Shown here piece after piece: positions 32,244 through 43,340 of a stretch of 64,000 nt of DNA. The stretch spans positions 248,001-312,000 of the forward strand of contig CP025095.1 in the NCBI GenBank assembly GCA_002831545.1, read 5' to 3'. The notes beneath the pieces were generated by a model. That model was not told the DNA's origin. It worked only from the letters and a program-made list of their open reading frames with translations, and ran no database searches. This DNA comes from Streptococcus suis (lineage in GTDB: Bacteria > Bacillota > Bacilli > Lactobacillales > Streptococcaceae). The translations under genes and the position numbers were made by a program. Each line of letters starts with the position of its first letter. The stretch's first letter is position 1.

Positions 32244-34229
32244 ATGAAAGGAAAATTTGTACTTGTATCGACTATCATTCTAGCTGTCTTTATGATCTGG
32301 TTGGGGGTTAGCCAAAAGGAGACTATGCTAGTTCATTATTATCCTTCTGTGACTGCCTTGTCGGTATCTGAGGACGTGACTTACTCAGATGTACGACAGC
32401 GATTAGAGGAATATTCTCAACAGACGGATAGTGTCATTGCCAGACGAGTGATTGAGCCAAGTACATCAGGCGGACGTACCTTTTCTTATGATAATTTTAG
32501 TCAATCTCCCCTACCAAGAGGACTAGAGGAATTTCAGTCATCAGAAAAAGTGGAGTCTACACTTTTAACCAAATATTTTATTTTCCAAGGGAAAGCGACG
32601 GTAGAGGAGCTTTGTTCTCTTCTTGTTTCGCTTGGATTTGATGAAGTTCAGATTCGGAAGCCATCGACTATTGCTACTTTACTCGCATTTCTGACCCAAG
32701 GAGGTCAATTCTTAGCCATACTGGTCTTTCTCATTACCTATATGGCTTTGGTCGTGATTGCCAATGTAAGGCAGTTGCGTACAGCAGGTATCCGTTTGAT
32801 TGCAGGAGATTCACGCTGGCATTTATTTCTACTATCTCTACAGGAAAATGCGAAAGAGATAGCTCTAACTATCCCATTTGCGGTTCTTCCAGCAGTTGGA
32901 CTGGCCTACCTCGTTGGATTAGATGGCTATTCTGTCTACTATCTGGTCGCAGCACTAGTGGGCTATCATTTCTTGCTTGGTTTGATTGTCCTTTTTTTCG
33001 CTGCTACATTTACCTTGGCCATTCGGACCTATCACTTTTTACCCTTGTTAAAAGGGAAGATGCCCCTGCAAGGAATCCTGACCATTATGGTTATGGGACA
33101 AATGCTGGCTCTACTGGTGGTGTCATTGGGTGTGGCTCAAACCGTCTATTATTCAGGGATTTGGCAGGAATACCAAGTAGGTGCCCAGCAGTGGGAGAAT
33201 GAAGGGGATTACTATAGTTTAGCTTGGAATATTTCTGCGGATGGTCGCTCAGGACTAAATTCGCCTGAAAATTGGTATCCTTTACTAAAGCAAGCTTTGG
33301 AGGAAGACGGCGCACTCTTTGTCAAAAGTAATTTGAATGCCTATTTAATGGGCTCCCAACTGGAAGATGGGACACGCCTTGACAGCTACCATCCAGCTGG
33401 AAACACCCTCTACGTTAGTCCAAATTATTTGCAGATACAGGATGTAGACTTAGCAGAAGGAGAAGTAGCGCTCCCTCTACAAGAAGGAGAATTTCAACTT
33501 CTGTTGCCTGAAAAATTGCGCCCTGAAAGCGATAGGTATCTCCATCTTTACCAAGATTATATCAATCGTATGGTTAGACCTGCTAATCAAACACGCTCAG
33601 CTACCATTAAGGGAAACGTTTCCTATCTAAAAGATGGGCAAAAGCAGTTTATCTACAATCATCGTTCTGGTCAACATGTGCAATACCTGACAGACTCTAT
33701 TTTAGTTGTGCTGGCACCGTCAAGTCTGGGAAAAGAATCTGCTGACTTTTGGTTGAATGAAGTAGATAGCAGTATTTTATTTAAAAACAGAGATAAACTT
33801 TTGCGCGAATTGAAGGCAAGAAATCTGTTTCAGTTTGTCAATGAAATGAAAAGTAGTTCTTCCCTCTTTACGGAACTTTTAGATCGTATTCGGATAGAGA
33901 CCATTTCAACATCTATGGGTGCCATTTTAGGGATTGTGACATCAATTGTCCTGTTTAATACCATGAATCTTCTATACTTTGAAGAATTTAAACGTGAGAT
34001 TTTCATCAAGGAAATTGCAGGGATGGATTTCTTGGGCATTCATCAGAAATACCTAACGGTTCAGCTACTGGCCCTTTTATTAGCCTTGGGAGCGAGTGTA
34101 GTAGTAACAGGTCGCATATTCATAAGTAGTATCAGTTTTGCCTTGTTTATAATCAATGCCCTTTACTTATTGAGGTGGCAGGCGAGGAAAGAAGGAGCTT
34201 GGAATATCCGTATTTTGAAAGGAGCCTAG
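32244..34229 (+). CDS. Bacteriocin-associated ABC transporter membrane protein (DUF1430-type)
   Basis: 661 residues. It has an N-terminal membrane anchor, then an extracellular part, a cluster of membrane segments around 165-320, a large outside loop (about 320-550), and three more segments near the C-terminus, an FtsX/MacB-like order. The family accompanies lactococcin-972-type bacteriocin exporters. An ATPase follows at 2 bp. The start at 32244 has a CAGGTGAT site. No lactococcin-972-like structural gene is seen upstream or downstream, so the substrate is unknown. Confidence 0.75.
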   Translation: MKGKFVLVSTIILAVFMIWLGVSQKETMLVHYYPSVTALSVSEDVTYSDVRQRLEEYSQQTDSVIARRVIEPSTSGGRTFSYDNFSQSPLPRGLEEFQSSEKVESTLLTKYFIFQGKATVEELCSLLVSLGFDEVQIRKPSTIATLLAFLTQGGQFLAILVFLITYMALVVIANVRQLRTAGIRLIAGDSRWHLFLLSLQENAKEIALTIPFAVLPAVGLAYLVGLDGYSVYYLVAALVGYHFLLGLIVLFFAATFTLAIRTYHFLPLLKGKMPLQGILTIMVMGQMLALLVVSLGVAQTVYYSGIWQEYQVGAQQWENEGDYYSLAWNISADGRSGLNSPENWYPLLKQALEEDGALFVKSNLNAYLMGSQLEDGTRLDSYHPAGNTLYVSPNYLQIQDVDLAEGEVALPLQEGEFQLLLPEKLRPESDRYLHLYQDYINRMVRPANQTRSATIKGNVSYLKDGQKQFIYNHRSGQHVQYLTDSILVVLAPSSLGKESADFWLNEVDSSILFKNRDKLLRELKARNLFQFVNEMKSSSSLFTELLDRIRIETISTSMGAILGIVTSIVLFNTMNLLYFEEFKREIFIKEIAGMDFLGIHQKYLTVQLLALLLALGASVVVTGRIFISSISFALFIINALYLLRWQARKEGAWNIRILKGA

Positions 34230-34230
34230 T

Positions 34231-34863
34231 ATGTTTTCTATCCAATCAATTCAAAAGAAATTTGGGAAGCGCAGCTTGTTTTCTGATGTAACGCTAGACT
34301 TGCAGGCTGGAAAGGTCTATGCTTTGATAGGTGCCAGTGGTAGTGGAAAAACGACCTTGCTGAATATTTTAGCCAAGTTGGAGTCCTATGATGCAGGTGA
34401 TATTCTCTACAAGGGAAAGGAATTGAAAAAGTTGAAGCCCCATCTCTTTTTTAGGGAGGAATTAGGCTATCTCTTTCAGAATTTTGGTCTTTTAGAAAGT
34501 CAGACAATCAGAGAAAATCTGGATTTGGGACTGATTGGTCAGAAATTGTCCAAAGACGAAAGGAAATCGAGGCAGGAAGCGGCACTTGATGCAGTTGGTC
34601 TGTCTTATCTGAGCCTGTTCCAGCCTATCTATGAACTCTCAGGAGGAGAAGCCCAGCGGGTAGCTCTTGCTAAAGTCATCCTGAAAAATCCTCCATTGAT
34701 TTTAGCAGATGAGCCGACGGCTGCCTTAGATCCTAAGAGCTCTCAAGAAATTATGGATATTTTGTTATCCTTGAAGAGCCCAGATCGGCTAATTGTGATT
34801 GCGACCCATAATCCTTTGATTTGGGAGCGAGCAGACCTTATCATAAAAATGGAAGACTTGTAA
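34231..34863 (+). CDS. ABC transporter ATPase, lactococcin-972 exporter group
   Basis: 210 residues. Walker A is GASGSGKTT, the signature is LSGGEAQRVALAK and Walker B is LILADEPTAALDP. It pairs with the membrane protein 2 bp upstream, forming a MacB-like exporter that also may serve in immunity. Length and sequence suit the small ATPases of bacteriocin export systems. A BOX-like repeat starts only six bases after the stop. Confidence 0.85.
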   Translation: MFSIQSIQKKFGKRSLFSDVTLDLQAGKVYALIGASGSGKTTLLNILAKLESYDAGDILYKGKELKKLKPHLFFREELGYLFQNFGLLESQTIRENLDLGLIGQKLSKDERKSRQEAALDAVGLSYLSLFQPIYELSGGEAQRVALAKVILKNPPLILADEPTAALDPKSSQEIMDILLSLKSPDRLIVIATHNPLIWERADLIIKMEDL

Positions 34864-34869
34864 AAATTC

Positions 34870-35024
34870 ATACTCTTCGAAAATCAAAATTATCCGTTGT
34901 CAACTTACCTTGATGAGTGAAAAGCTCCAGTGGAGGTTTTCAGCCTGTTACCTTGAAATAAGATAGTAACAGAGTTCTATCTTCGGCTTCGTTTCCTAGG
35001 CTACTTTTGATTTTCATTGAGTAT
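34870..35024 (+). repeat. BOX-like repeat, 155-bp form, opposite orientation to the lepB copy
   Basis: The ends ATACTCTTCGAAAATC and TTTTGATTTTCATTGAGTAT are the BOX termini. Its interior matches the copy at 8956..9110 in reverse, including AAAGCTCC / GGAGGTTTT pairing. Confidence 0.78.
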
Positions 35025-35036
35025 CAGAAAATATTC

Positions 35037-35065
35037 TTGATTTTTTCGTGAAATTAGATTAAAAT
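35037..35065 (+). promoter_or_regulatory. Promoter of the glycine riboswitch transcript
   Basis: TTGATT (35037..35042), a 17-bp spacer and TAAAAT (35060..35065). Confidence 0.5.
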
Positions 35066-35129
35066 AAAACTAGATAAAACTGAATAACCGGTTGATATTG
35101 GGTAGAAGGGAAACTGACTGTTCAATGGA

Positions 35130-35226
35130 CGGAACTCTGGAGAGACCATTTTGGCACCGAAGGGGCAAGGTAGTTCTGCTTGGAAAAGTGGACCTACTGA
35201 AACTCTCAGGTAAAAGGACAGAGCGT
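35130..35226 (+). ncRNA. Glycine riboswitch, single aptamer
   Basis: The conserved core is clear: CTGGAGAGACC, then CACCGAAGGGGCAA, then AAACTCTCAGGTAAAAGGACAGAG. Only one aptamer is seen, not the common tandem pair. It is followed by a terminator and an AGCS symporter. In Streptococcus pyogenes a single glycine aptamer controls a symporter of this kind and lowers expression when glycine is bound, so the same is likely here. Confidence 0.92.
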
Positions 35227-35264
35227 TGAAAAATAGGCTTTTTCTATATTTTCACGTTGATTCT

Positions 35265-35296
35265 AGAGGTTGAAGTGTTCAGCCTCTTTTTGTTTT
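35265..35296 (+). terminator. Riboswitch expression-platform terminator
   Basis: AGAGGTTGAA and TTCAGCCTCT form a 10-bp stem around GTG, followed by five T residues. It lies between the aptamer and the symporter start. Confidence 0.75.
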
Positions 35297-35336
35297 TCCG
35301 GCAGCTTTATCGGATTAGAAACGCTTAGGAGGAACT

Positions 35337-36671
35337 ATGTTAGAACTATTTAAGGCTATCAACAATCTTGTTTGGGGACCGCCCCTCTTGTTACTATTGG
35401 TCGGAACGGGTGTTTATCTCACTCTTCGTTTGGGAGTATTTCAGATTGGCAAATTGCCGACGGCTTTTCGTCTGATTTTTTCCAGTGACCAGTCTGGACA
35501 GGGAGATGTGTCCAGCTTTGCGGCACTTTGTACAGCTTTGGCAGCGACAGTTGGTACAGGAAATATTGTCGGAGTTGCGACAGCTATTACTACAGGTGGT
35601 CCTGGGGCTCTTTTCTGGATGTGGGTTGCGGCCTTTTTCGGAATGGCAACCAAGTATGCGGAAGGGTTTTTAGCCATTAAATACCGTACCAAGGATGCTA
35701 ATGGGCAAGCAGCAGGCGGGCCTATGCACTATATCACCTTGGGGATGGGCAAAAAATGGAAACCTCTAGCAGTCTTCTTTGCTATTTCAGGTGTTTTGGT
35801 TGCTCTTTTGGGAATCGGGACCTTCTCACAGGTAAATTCCATCACAGCTTCACTGGAGATGAGTTTTGGCTTGGCTCCACAACTGATCAGCATATTAACA
35901 GCCATTTTAATTGCTTTCTTTATCTTTGGAGGGATTGAAAAAATCTCTGACGTTTCGACCAAAGTTGTTCCTTTCATGGCGATTTTGTATATCTTAGCAA
36001 GTATTACTGTCTTGGCCGTGCATTGGGATCAACTCTTGCCAACCCTTGCCTTAGTTTTCAAATCTGCCTTCACTCCAGCAGCTGCGATGGGTGGTTTTGT
36101 AGGGGCAACGGTAAAAGAAGCCATTCAACGCGGAATTGCTCGCGGAGTCTTCTCAAATGAATCTGGTTTGGGTTCGGCGCCTATTGCTGCTGCGGCAGCC
36201 AAGTCGGATAACCCTGTGGAGCAGGGATTGATTTCCATGACAGGTACCTTTATCGACACGCTGATTATCTGCAGTCTGACAGGGCTTTCGATTTTGGTGA
36301 CGGATCAGTGGACGACAGAAGGATTAGCTGGTGCACCTCTGACTCAGGCAGCTTTTGCAACAGTTTTTGGCAATACAGGATCTATTGCCTTGACGATTAG
36401 TTTGGTACTTTTTGCTTTTACAACTATTCTCGGATGGTCTTACTATGGTGAACGCTGTATTGAGTTTCTATTTGGTACCAAATCCATCTTGCCTTATCGT
36501 CTGTTATTTGTGGCAATGGTAGCCCTTGGTGGCTTCCTCAAGCTGGACTTGATTTGGACCATCGCAGATATTGTAAATGGCCTCATGGCCCTGCCAAACT
36601 TGATCGCCTTACTAGCTCTCTCTCCTATCATTATCAAGGAGACACGCCAGTATTTTGCCAAAAAGAAATAA
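35337..36671 (+). CDS. Sodium:alanine/glycine symporter (AGCS family)
   Basis: 444 residues with about ten membrane helices. AGCS signatures are present: TALAATVGTGNIVGVATAI, GGPGALFWMWVAAFFGMATK and RGVFSNESGLGSAPIAAAAA. It takes up small neutral amino acids with Na+. The glycine riboswitch immediately upstream points to glycine as a key substrate. A strong GGAGGAACT site precedes the ATG. It stands alone, with a terminator behind. Confidence 0.93.
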   Translation: MLELFKAINNLVWGPPLLLLLVGTGVYLTLRLGVFQIGKLPTAFRLIFSSDQSGQGDVSSFAALCTALAATVGTGNIVGVATAITTGGPGALFWMWVAAFFGMATKYAEGFLAIKYRTKDANGQAAGGPMHYITLGMGKKWKPLAVFFAISGVLVALLGIGTFSQVNSITASLEMSFGLAPQLISILTAILIAFFIFGGIEKISDVSTKVVPFMAILYILASITVLAVHWDQLLPTLALVFKSAFTPAAAMGGFVGATVKEAIQRGIARGVFSNESGLGSAPIAAAAAKSDNPVEQGLISMTGTFIDTLIICSLTGLSILVTDQWTTEGLAGAPLTQAAFATVFGNTGSIALTISLVLFAFTTILGWSYYGERCIEFLFGTKSILPYRLLFVAMVALGGFLKLDLIWTIADIVNGLMALPNLIALLALSPIIIKETRQYFAKKK

Positions 36672-36675
36672 GATG

Positions 36676-36704
36676 AAAGACAGTCGTTTGGCTGTCTTTT
36701 AGGT
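36676..36704 (+). terminator. Terminator after the symporter
   Basis: AAAGACAGTC and GGCTGTCTTT pair around GTTT, then T-rich sequence. Confidence 0.75.
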
Positions 36705-36734
36705 TTTTATAGTTTTTTCTGCTATAATTATCTC

Positions 36735-37583
36735 ATGAATGATTTTATTACCAAGTATTTGTCTCAATTTAATATTGAGGCCATTGTGACAGCAGGTCTA
36801 AATAAGGTTTTATCGCTTGTTTTACTCTTTGTTGCATTTTACATTATCAAGAAGATAGCCAAATCTTCTGTGAAAAAGGTTTTAGTTCCCTCCCTAAAGG
36901 TATCCACTCAGGAAATTGGTCGCCAGAAGACCATCAGTCGTCTGGTGGAAAGTATCCTAAATTACCTACTCTACTTTATCCTTATCTACTGTATTTTGAG
37001 TATCCTCGGTTTACCGGTATCCAGTCTTCTTGCAGGAGCCGGGATTGCTGGGGTAGCTGTTGGTCTGGGAGCGCAAGGTTTTCTCTCAGACTTGGTCAAT
37101 GGATTCTTTATCTTAATTGAACGACAGTTTGACGTTGGAGATGTGGTCAAGTTAACCAACGGGCCTATTACCATTTCAGGAACCATCGTTAGCATGGGAA
37201 TCCGAACAACACAAGTACGTGATGCAGATGGGACATTGCATTTTATTCCCAATCGCAACATTCTAGTGGTGTCCAATCAGTCAAGAGGGGACATGCGTGC
37301 TCAAATCGATATTCCGCTTAAGTTTAACACCGATTTGGAGCAGGTTAGTCGAGTAATCGAGGAAGTCAACCGTAGAGAAGTTGGCAACTTTGATCAGATT
37401 ACAGGAGTGACTGTATTAGGTCCCCAAAACGCTATTTCGGGACAGTTCATATTTCGTGTTAATCTTTTCGTAGCCAACGGTCAACAGAACAAGATCTATC
37501 ATCAATTCTTTGGTTTTTATCAAGATGCCCTGCGTCAAGCAGGAATAGATTTACCTTCAAGTGGGCCAACTGTTTTAAAATAA
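36735..37583 (+). CDS. mscS: Small-conductance mechanosensitive channel (MscS family)
   Basis: 282 residues. Three membrane helices in the first 130 residues are followed by the pore-lining TM3 (GAGIAGVAVGLGAQGFLSDLVNGFF) with the Gly/Ala spacing typical of MscS. The beta domain (DVGDVVKLTNGPITISGTIV) and C-terminal alpha/beta domain then follow. It opens under membrane tension to release solutes after osmotic downshock. The next gene's ribosome site overlaps its stop codon, so the two are co-translated. Confidence 0.9.
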   Translation: MNDFITKYLSQFNIEAIVTAGLNKVLSLVLLFVAFYIIKKIAKSSVKKVLVPSLKVSTQEIGRQKTISRLVESILNYLLYFILIYCILSILGLPVSSLLAGAGIAGVAVGLGAQGFLSDLVNGFFILIERQFDVGDVVKLTNGPITISGTIVSMGIRTTQVRDADGTLHFIPNRNILVVSNQSRGDMRAQIDIPLKFNTDLEQVSRVIEEVNRREVGNFDQITGVTVLGPQNAISGQFIFRVNLFVANGQQNKIYHQFFGFYQDALRQAGIDLPSSGPTVLK

Positions 37584-37593
37584 GGAGTTTATG

Positions 37594-38178
37594 ATGCAAA
37601 CAAAAGATTTTGTCGTTGAAAATGGGCAGATGTATTATAAGAAGAAACCCTTGCACAAACAGCCTCTCTTTTGGACAACCATTGCTGGTGCAGTCCTTTC
37701 TTTCATCCTAGGAGTAACCTGTTTTATTTTTATGATCGGTTTAAGCTTGTCAGGTACAAGTGATTCTTGGGATTCAGAGGGTTATTTCGATGATACGAAG
37801 ACCTACACAGAATATCAAGTGGGAGATGCTGTTGATTTTTCAGATGGTCTTCATGTGACAGTAACGTCTATGGGCAAAGACGATAGCGTAGAACTAGTAG
37901 ATAGCTACTATAGCACAGCTTATGTTGTTGAAATGGAAGTTGAAAATTCGACCGCAGAAGAACTTTATTTTGATGAATACTATTTCAGTCTCATGGATCC
38001 CGTTAGTCAGATTCCCTTTACTCTGGATTTACGGACCTACGATGTGAATCTAGTTGAAAAGCTGAAGCCAGGAGAGAAAGTACAAGTAAAACTTATCTAC
38101 GGTATAGATAATGAAACAAACTTTGGTTTTACCTACGAAGATGCCATGTGGACGGAATTAGTCGCAGAAAGTATCTAA
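37594..38178 (+). CDS. Membrane-anchored protein with a DUF4352/DUF5067-like outer domain
   Basis: 194 residues. A short basic N-terminal region with a YYKKKPLHKQPLFW stretch is followed by one membrane helix (about 29-52). The outer domain (YQVGDAVDFSDGLHVTVTSM to LKPGEKVQVKLIYGI) has the beta-sandwich pattern of DUF4352-type domains. The second ATG was chosen because AAGGAG is six bases before it. Function is unknown. Coupling to mscS suggests an envelope role, which is inference only. Confidence 0.7.
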   Translation: MQTKDFVVENGQMYYKKKPLHKQPLFWTTIAGAVLSFILGVTCFIFMIGLSLSGTSDSWDSEGYFDDTKTYTEYQVGDAVDFSDGLHVTVTSMGKDDSVELVDSYYSTAYVVEMEVENSTAEELYFDEYYFSLMDPVSQIPFTLDLRTYDVNLVEKLKPGEKVQVKLIYGIDNETNFGFTYEDAMWTELVAESI

Positions 38179-38296
38179 TTGCTGTAGAAAAAGTTTTAAA
38201 TACTGCACAATTTACGGGTTTACAACGCCCCTTGGTTCAGATTGTTCGGCTTGGTAATTGTACTATATCCGATTTATCTGTTATTTTTACATTTTA

Positions 38297-38335
38297 AAAA
38301 GGAGAACATGTTTATCCACTGTTCTCCTCTTCTTT
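38297..38335 (+). terminator. Terminator after the DUF4352-like gene
   Basis: GGAGAACA and TGTTCTCC form the core stem, extended by A-T pairs, and are followed by TCTTCTTTT. Confidence 0.65.
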
Positions 38336-38348
38336 TAATGAAAAATAC

Positions 38349-38376
38349 CCCCAAAATTGGCACGTCAATTTTGGGG
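38349..38376 (-). terminator. Terminator after gdhA
   Basis: A perfect 11-bp stem (CCCCAAAATTG / CAATTTTGGGG) around GCACGT is placed just 3' of gdhA. Nearby T-rich tracts on both strands may let it work both ways. Confidence 0.75.
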
Positions 38377-38412
38377 ACATTTTTATTATAGTTTAGTAAA
38401 CTAAAAGTAAGC

Positions 38413-39783
<1,371 letters not shown>

Positions 39784-39981
39784 TTATTAAATTGTCTGAC
39801 AATTTAATTTATCTGATAATTATTATAGCACCATGATTTTTAAATGTAAAGAAGAAAATGTAAGAATTTTAAAAAAATTAATAAATTTTTATTAGAAAAT
39901 CCGAACGTTAGTAGTAAATGAAGAAAATCCGTTTGTTTCTTATGATATAATCAAGAAAGAATGACCTATATGGAGGATAAT

Positions 39982-40920
39982 ATGGTTTCAACAGCAACGA
40001 CACTCGGTGGATTTACCTTTGATAATTGTTTGATGAATGCGGCAGGGGTTTGGTGCATGACCAAGGAAGAATTGGATGCGGTTAAGAACTCGAAGGCGGG
40101 TACTTTTGTAACAAAAACAGCAACCTTGGACTACCGAGCGGGTAATCCAGAACCACGTTATCAGAATGTTCCGCTTGGTTCTATCAATTCGATGGGCTTG
40201 CCAAATCAGGGCTTGGCTTACTATTTGGATTATCTACTAGAATTGCAGGAAACGGAGCCAGAACGCACATTTGTTTTATCTTTAGTTGGAATGTCGCCTG
40301 ATGAAACTCACGAGATTTTGAGAACTGTAGAAGCCAGTGATTTTAAGGGGTTGACAGAGTTAAATCTTTCTTGTCCCAATGTCCCTGGAAAACCGCAGAT
40401 TGCCTATGATTTTGAAACGACAGAAACCATCTTGCAGGAAGTCTTCACTTACTTTACCAAACCACTCGGTATTAAGTTACCACCTTATTTCGATATTGTG
40501 CATTTTGACCAGGCAGCCGCCATCTTCAATCAATTCCCGCTCAAGTTTGTCAACTGTGTCAACTCTATTGGAAATGGTCTATATATTGAAGACGAGCAGG
40601 TGGTCATTAAGCCTAAAAATGGTTTTGGGGGTATAGGCGGTGAATATATCAAACCGACAGCTTTGGCAAATGTCCATGCCTTCTACCAACGCTTGAATCC
40701 TGAAATTCAGATTGTCGGAACAGGTGGCATTTTGACCGGTCGTGATGCCTTCGAACACATTCTCTGTGGAGCCAGCATGGTTCAAGTTGGAACAACCCTG
40801 CAAAAGGAAGGTGTGGCAGCCTTTGAACGCATTACGGCTGAATTGCAGGCCATCATGGCTGAAAAAGGCTACGAGATCATTGAAGATTTTCGTGGCAAGC
40901 TACAGCACTTAGATGACTGA
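39982..40920 (+). CDS. pyrD: Dihydroorotate dehydrogenase, class 1A (fumarate-type)
   Basis: 312 residues. It oxidises dihydroorotate to orotate in pyrimidine synthesis, using FMN and, in this class, fumarate. [17 protein letters not shown] and the catalytic Cys in [13 protein letters not shown] are class 1A features. [19 protein letters not shown] binds the FMN phosphate. The ATG at 39982 follows GGAGGATAAT and gives the usual length. It stands alone; no other pyr gene is nearby, which is common in streptococci. Confidence 0.92.
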   Translation: MVSTATTLGGFTFDNCLMNAAGVWCMTKEELDAVKNSKAGTFVTKTATLDYRAGNPEPRYQNVPLGSINSMGLPNQGLAYYLDYLLELQETEPERTFVLSLVGMSPDETHEILRTVEASDFKGLTELNLSCPNVPGKPQIAYDFETTETILQEVFTYFTKPLGIKLPPYFDIVHFDQAAAIFNQFPLKFVNCVNSIGNGLYIEDEQVVIKPKNGFGGIGGEYIKPTALANVHAFYQRLNPEIQIVGTGGILTGRDAFEHILCGASMVQVGTTLQKEGVAAFERITAELQAIMAEKGYEIIEDFRGKLQHLDD

Positions 40921-40946
40921 GATCATCTGTTGAAGACATAAAAAGA

Positions 40947-41016
40947 AGCTAACATTGTACTGTTCTCCCAGATAGTCTTTTAGAGAGTCGCGAGAGGATA
41001 ATGTTAGCTCTTTTTA
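40947..41016 (+). terminator. Terminator after pyrD
   Basis: AGCTAACATT and AATGTTAGCT form a perfect 10-bp stem around a long, partly paired loop, then five T residues. The remaining 41017..41252 holds a likely promoter (near CGTATACTAAT, 41130) but no gene. Confidence 0.7.
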
Positions 41017-41252
41017 AATGGTCTGTGAAGATCGGTCTGATAATCGTTTGAGGAATGGAATACATAGTCAGAAACATATATTTGTGAGATGGAATTCTGA
41101 TTTTATTTAGATTTTTTAGCAAAAATGTCGTATACTAATATTAGAACCTCTATTTATAAGTGATGTACTTTTATGGAAGAAATAGTTTTTTGAGGGACTA
41201 CTGACTGTATTTTGAACAAAGGTTCTTAAGTAGGGAGTATGAGGGGATAGGT

Positions 41253-42486
41253 ATGGAGAAAAGGGCGAACTATATTCGCAGAAAACGATATGCGTCCTAT
41301 CGGACAAAGATGCATTTGTTTTTTATTTGTGGCTTAGCGACTATTATCTTGGCGATTATTATTGTAAGCGAGCACCTAGTTCCTAGGCTGAATCAGGCAT
41401 CAGAATCAATGCGCTCAGATAATTCTGTTCGCATCATGGCTCATGGGGATTTACTCTATCACTTGCCTATTCTTCGAGGAGCAGAACAGCCAGATGGAAG
41501 TTACGATTTTTCTGAGAATTTTACCTACGTAAAGCCCTGGATAGAACAGGCTGATTTCGCTATCGCAGACTTTGAAGGGACCATTTCCCCAGATGTCGAA
41601 TTAGCAGGTTACCCACTTTTTAATGCGCCTGCCATTGTCGCCAACAATATCCATGATGCAGGCTACGATTTGGTGGACTTAGCCCCACAATCATATTTTG
41701 GATTCACATCTATCAGGGCTAATTTCCACTGTCAATACATTTAGAGATGCAGGTGTGGATACAGTCGGTGTCTACGCCGAAGGCAATCGGGCAACTGCAC
41801 CACTCTACATTCGGGAAGTCAATGGTATCCGTATAGCTGTCCTAGCCTATGCTTACGGTTTCAATGGGATGGAGGCTTTGCTGAGTCAGGAGGAATATGA
41901 TGCCTATTTATCGGATTTTGATAAAGAAAAGATGCGGGCAGAGATTGAGCGAGCTGAGAAAGAGGCGGATATTACCATCGTCATGCCTCAGACGGGTGTG
42001 GAATACCAGTTGGAGCCTACGGAGGAACAGACCAGTTTGTACCATCAAATGATTGATTGGGGAGCAGACATCGTTCTTGGTGGGCATCCGCATGTAGTCG
42101 AGCCCGCAGAGATTATTGAAAAAGATGGCCAGAGAAAATTGATTATCTATTCGATGGGGAATTTCCTGTCCAATCAGCGTATTGAGAGCATGGATGATAC
42201 ACCAAATTCCCAATGGACCGAGCGGGGTGTCTTGATGGATATAAGGATTCAAAAAGAGAATGGGCAGACAAGTATTCAAACTGCTCAAGCCCATCCAACC
42301 TGGGTGAATCGTATCTCTCAGGGAACGTATTCACAAGATGGATATGAGCGTTTTAGCTATCAGACCTATGTATTGGAAGACTGGGTCGCTGGTGGTCAAT
42401 ATTATGGGCAGCTAGATGAAGAAATACAGGCGCGTGTGGATGCAGCCTATCAAGAAATGAAAGACTTTGTCAATTTGGTATGGTGA
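41253..42486 (+). pseudogene. CapA-family (poly-gamma-glutamate capsule type) metallophosphatase, one-base frameshift
   Basis: The first part has an N-terminal membrane anchor (about 21-43), then VRIMAHGDLLYH and DFAIADFEGTISPD of the PGA_cap fold. At 41683..41686 the sequence has four C residues. With three, the frame would read DLAHNHILDSHLSG, restoring the conserved Asn-His and joining to the rest (QTGVEYQLEP, LGGHPHVVEP). The full protein would be about 410 residues. Either a real frameshift or a read error is possible. The HAD gene starts right after its stop. Confidence 0.82.
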
Positions 42487-42497
42487 GGAGAGAGAAG

Positions 42498-43331
42498 ATG
42501 ACAGTTCGATTAATTGCAACAGACATGGATGGGACCTTTTTAGATGGTCAGGGGAGTTTTGATAGAGAGCGATTTTCGAAGGTCCTGGAGAAGCTAGAAG
42601 AGAAACATATTCCTTTTGTTATCGCTAGTGGTAATGGAATTGGGCGATTACTACAATTATGCCAAGGATTTGAAGATAGATTAATCTTTGTAGCGGATAA
42701 TGGAGCCCATGTGTATCAAAATGGCAAGACAGTAATTCGTCGGGCTATTCAGCAAGTGGAAGTCGAAGCAATACTGCATTTTTTCAAAGGCCGTTGGGCG
42801 GATGTATGTCTGATGTTGTCGAACGATGGAAATATTTATATGCAGGCTGGGGCAGGTGTGCCATTTGCAGGGACGGATTTACCGATTGAACCTGCACAAA
42901 TGGCGGCTTTTCAAAGTCGGGTATCCTATCTTGATGACCTCAGTGTCTATCCAGTTTCAGAGTCAATATACAAGGTTGGTCTCTGGGTTCCTGAGGCACG
43001 TGTAGAATCGATAACGGAAGCCTTTAACCAGGCTTTTCAAGGTCGTCTCACTGCAGTGACAAGTGGCTATGGCTCCATTGATATATTGCCAGAAGGTATC
43101 CATAAGGCATGGGGCTTGGGACAGGTTTTGACCAAACTGGGTATCAAACCTGAACAGGTAATGGCCTTCGGTGATTCAGACAATGATATTGAGTTATTGT
43201 CCTACGTTGGGTATTCCTATGCCATGGAAAATGCGACAGACAAGGTCAAGGTGGTTGCCAAATACATGGCTCCAAGCCATTTGGAAGCTGGTGTGCTTCA
43301 GGTCATTGAAGAACATGTTTTACAGCGATAA
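42498..43331 (+). CDS. Cof-type HAD-IIB phosphatase
   Basis: 277 residues. The HAD motif I is ATDMDGTFLDG and motif IV is GDSDNDIELLSYVGYS, with a type IIB cap between. Relatives dephosphorylate sugar phosphates, FMN or similar small molecules; the substrate here is unknown. The ATG at 42498 is favoured by a GAGGAGAGAG site over an earlier ATG at 42480 that overlaps the CapA stop. It is probably co-transcribed with the CapA-like gene. Confidence 0.87.
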   Translation: MTVRLIATDMDGTFLDGQGSFDRERFSKVLEKLEEKHIPFVIASGNGIGRLLQLCQGFEDRLIFVADNGAHVYQNGKTVIRRAIQQVEVEAILHFFKGRWADVCLMLSNDGNIYMQAGAGVPFAGTDLPIEPAQMAAFQSRVSYLDDLSVYPVSESIYKVGLWVPEARVESITEAFNQAFQGRLTAVTSGYGSIDILPEGIHKAWGLGQVLTKLGIKPEQVMAFGDSDNDIELLSYVGYSYAMENATDKVKVVAKYMAPSHLEAGVLQVIEEHVLQR

Positions 43332-43340
43332 AGAAAAAGC

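Noticed and set aside
35016..35129. A second glycine aptamer upstream of the one found.
   Set aside because: The stretch is a BOX end, a promoter and a short leader; the conserved glycine-core motifs occur only once.
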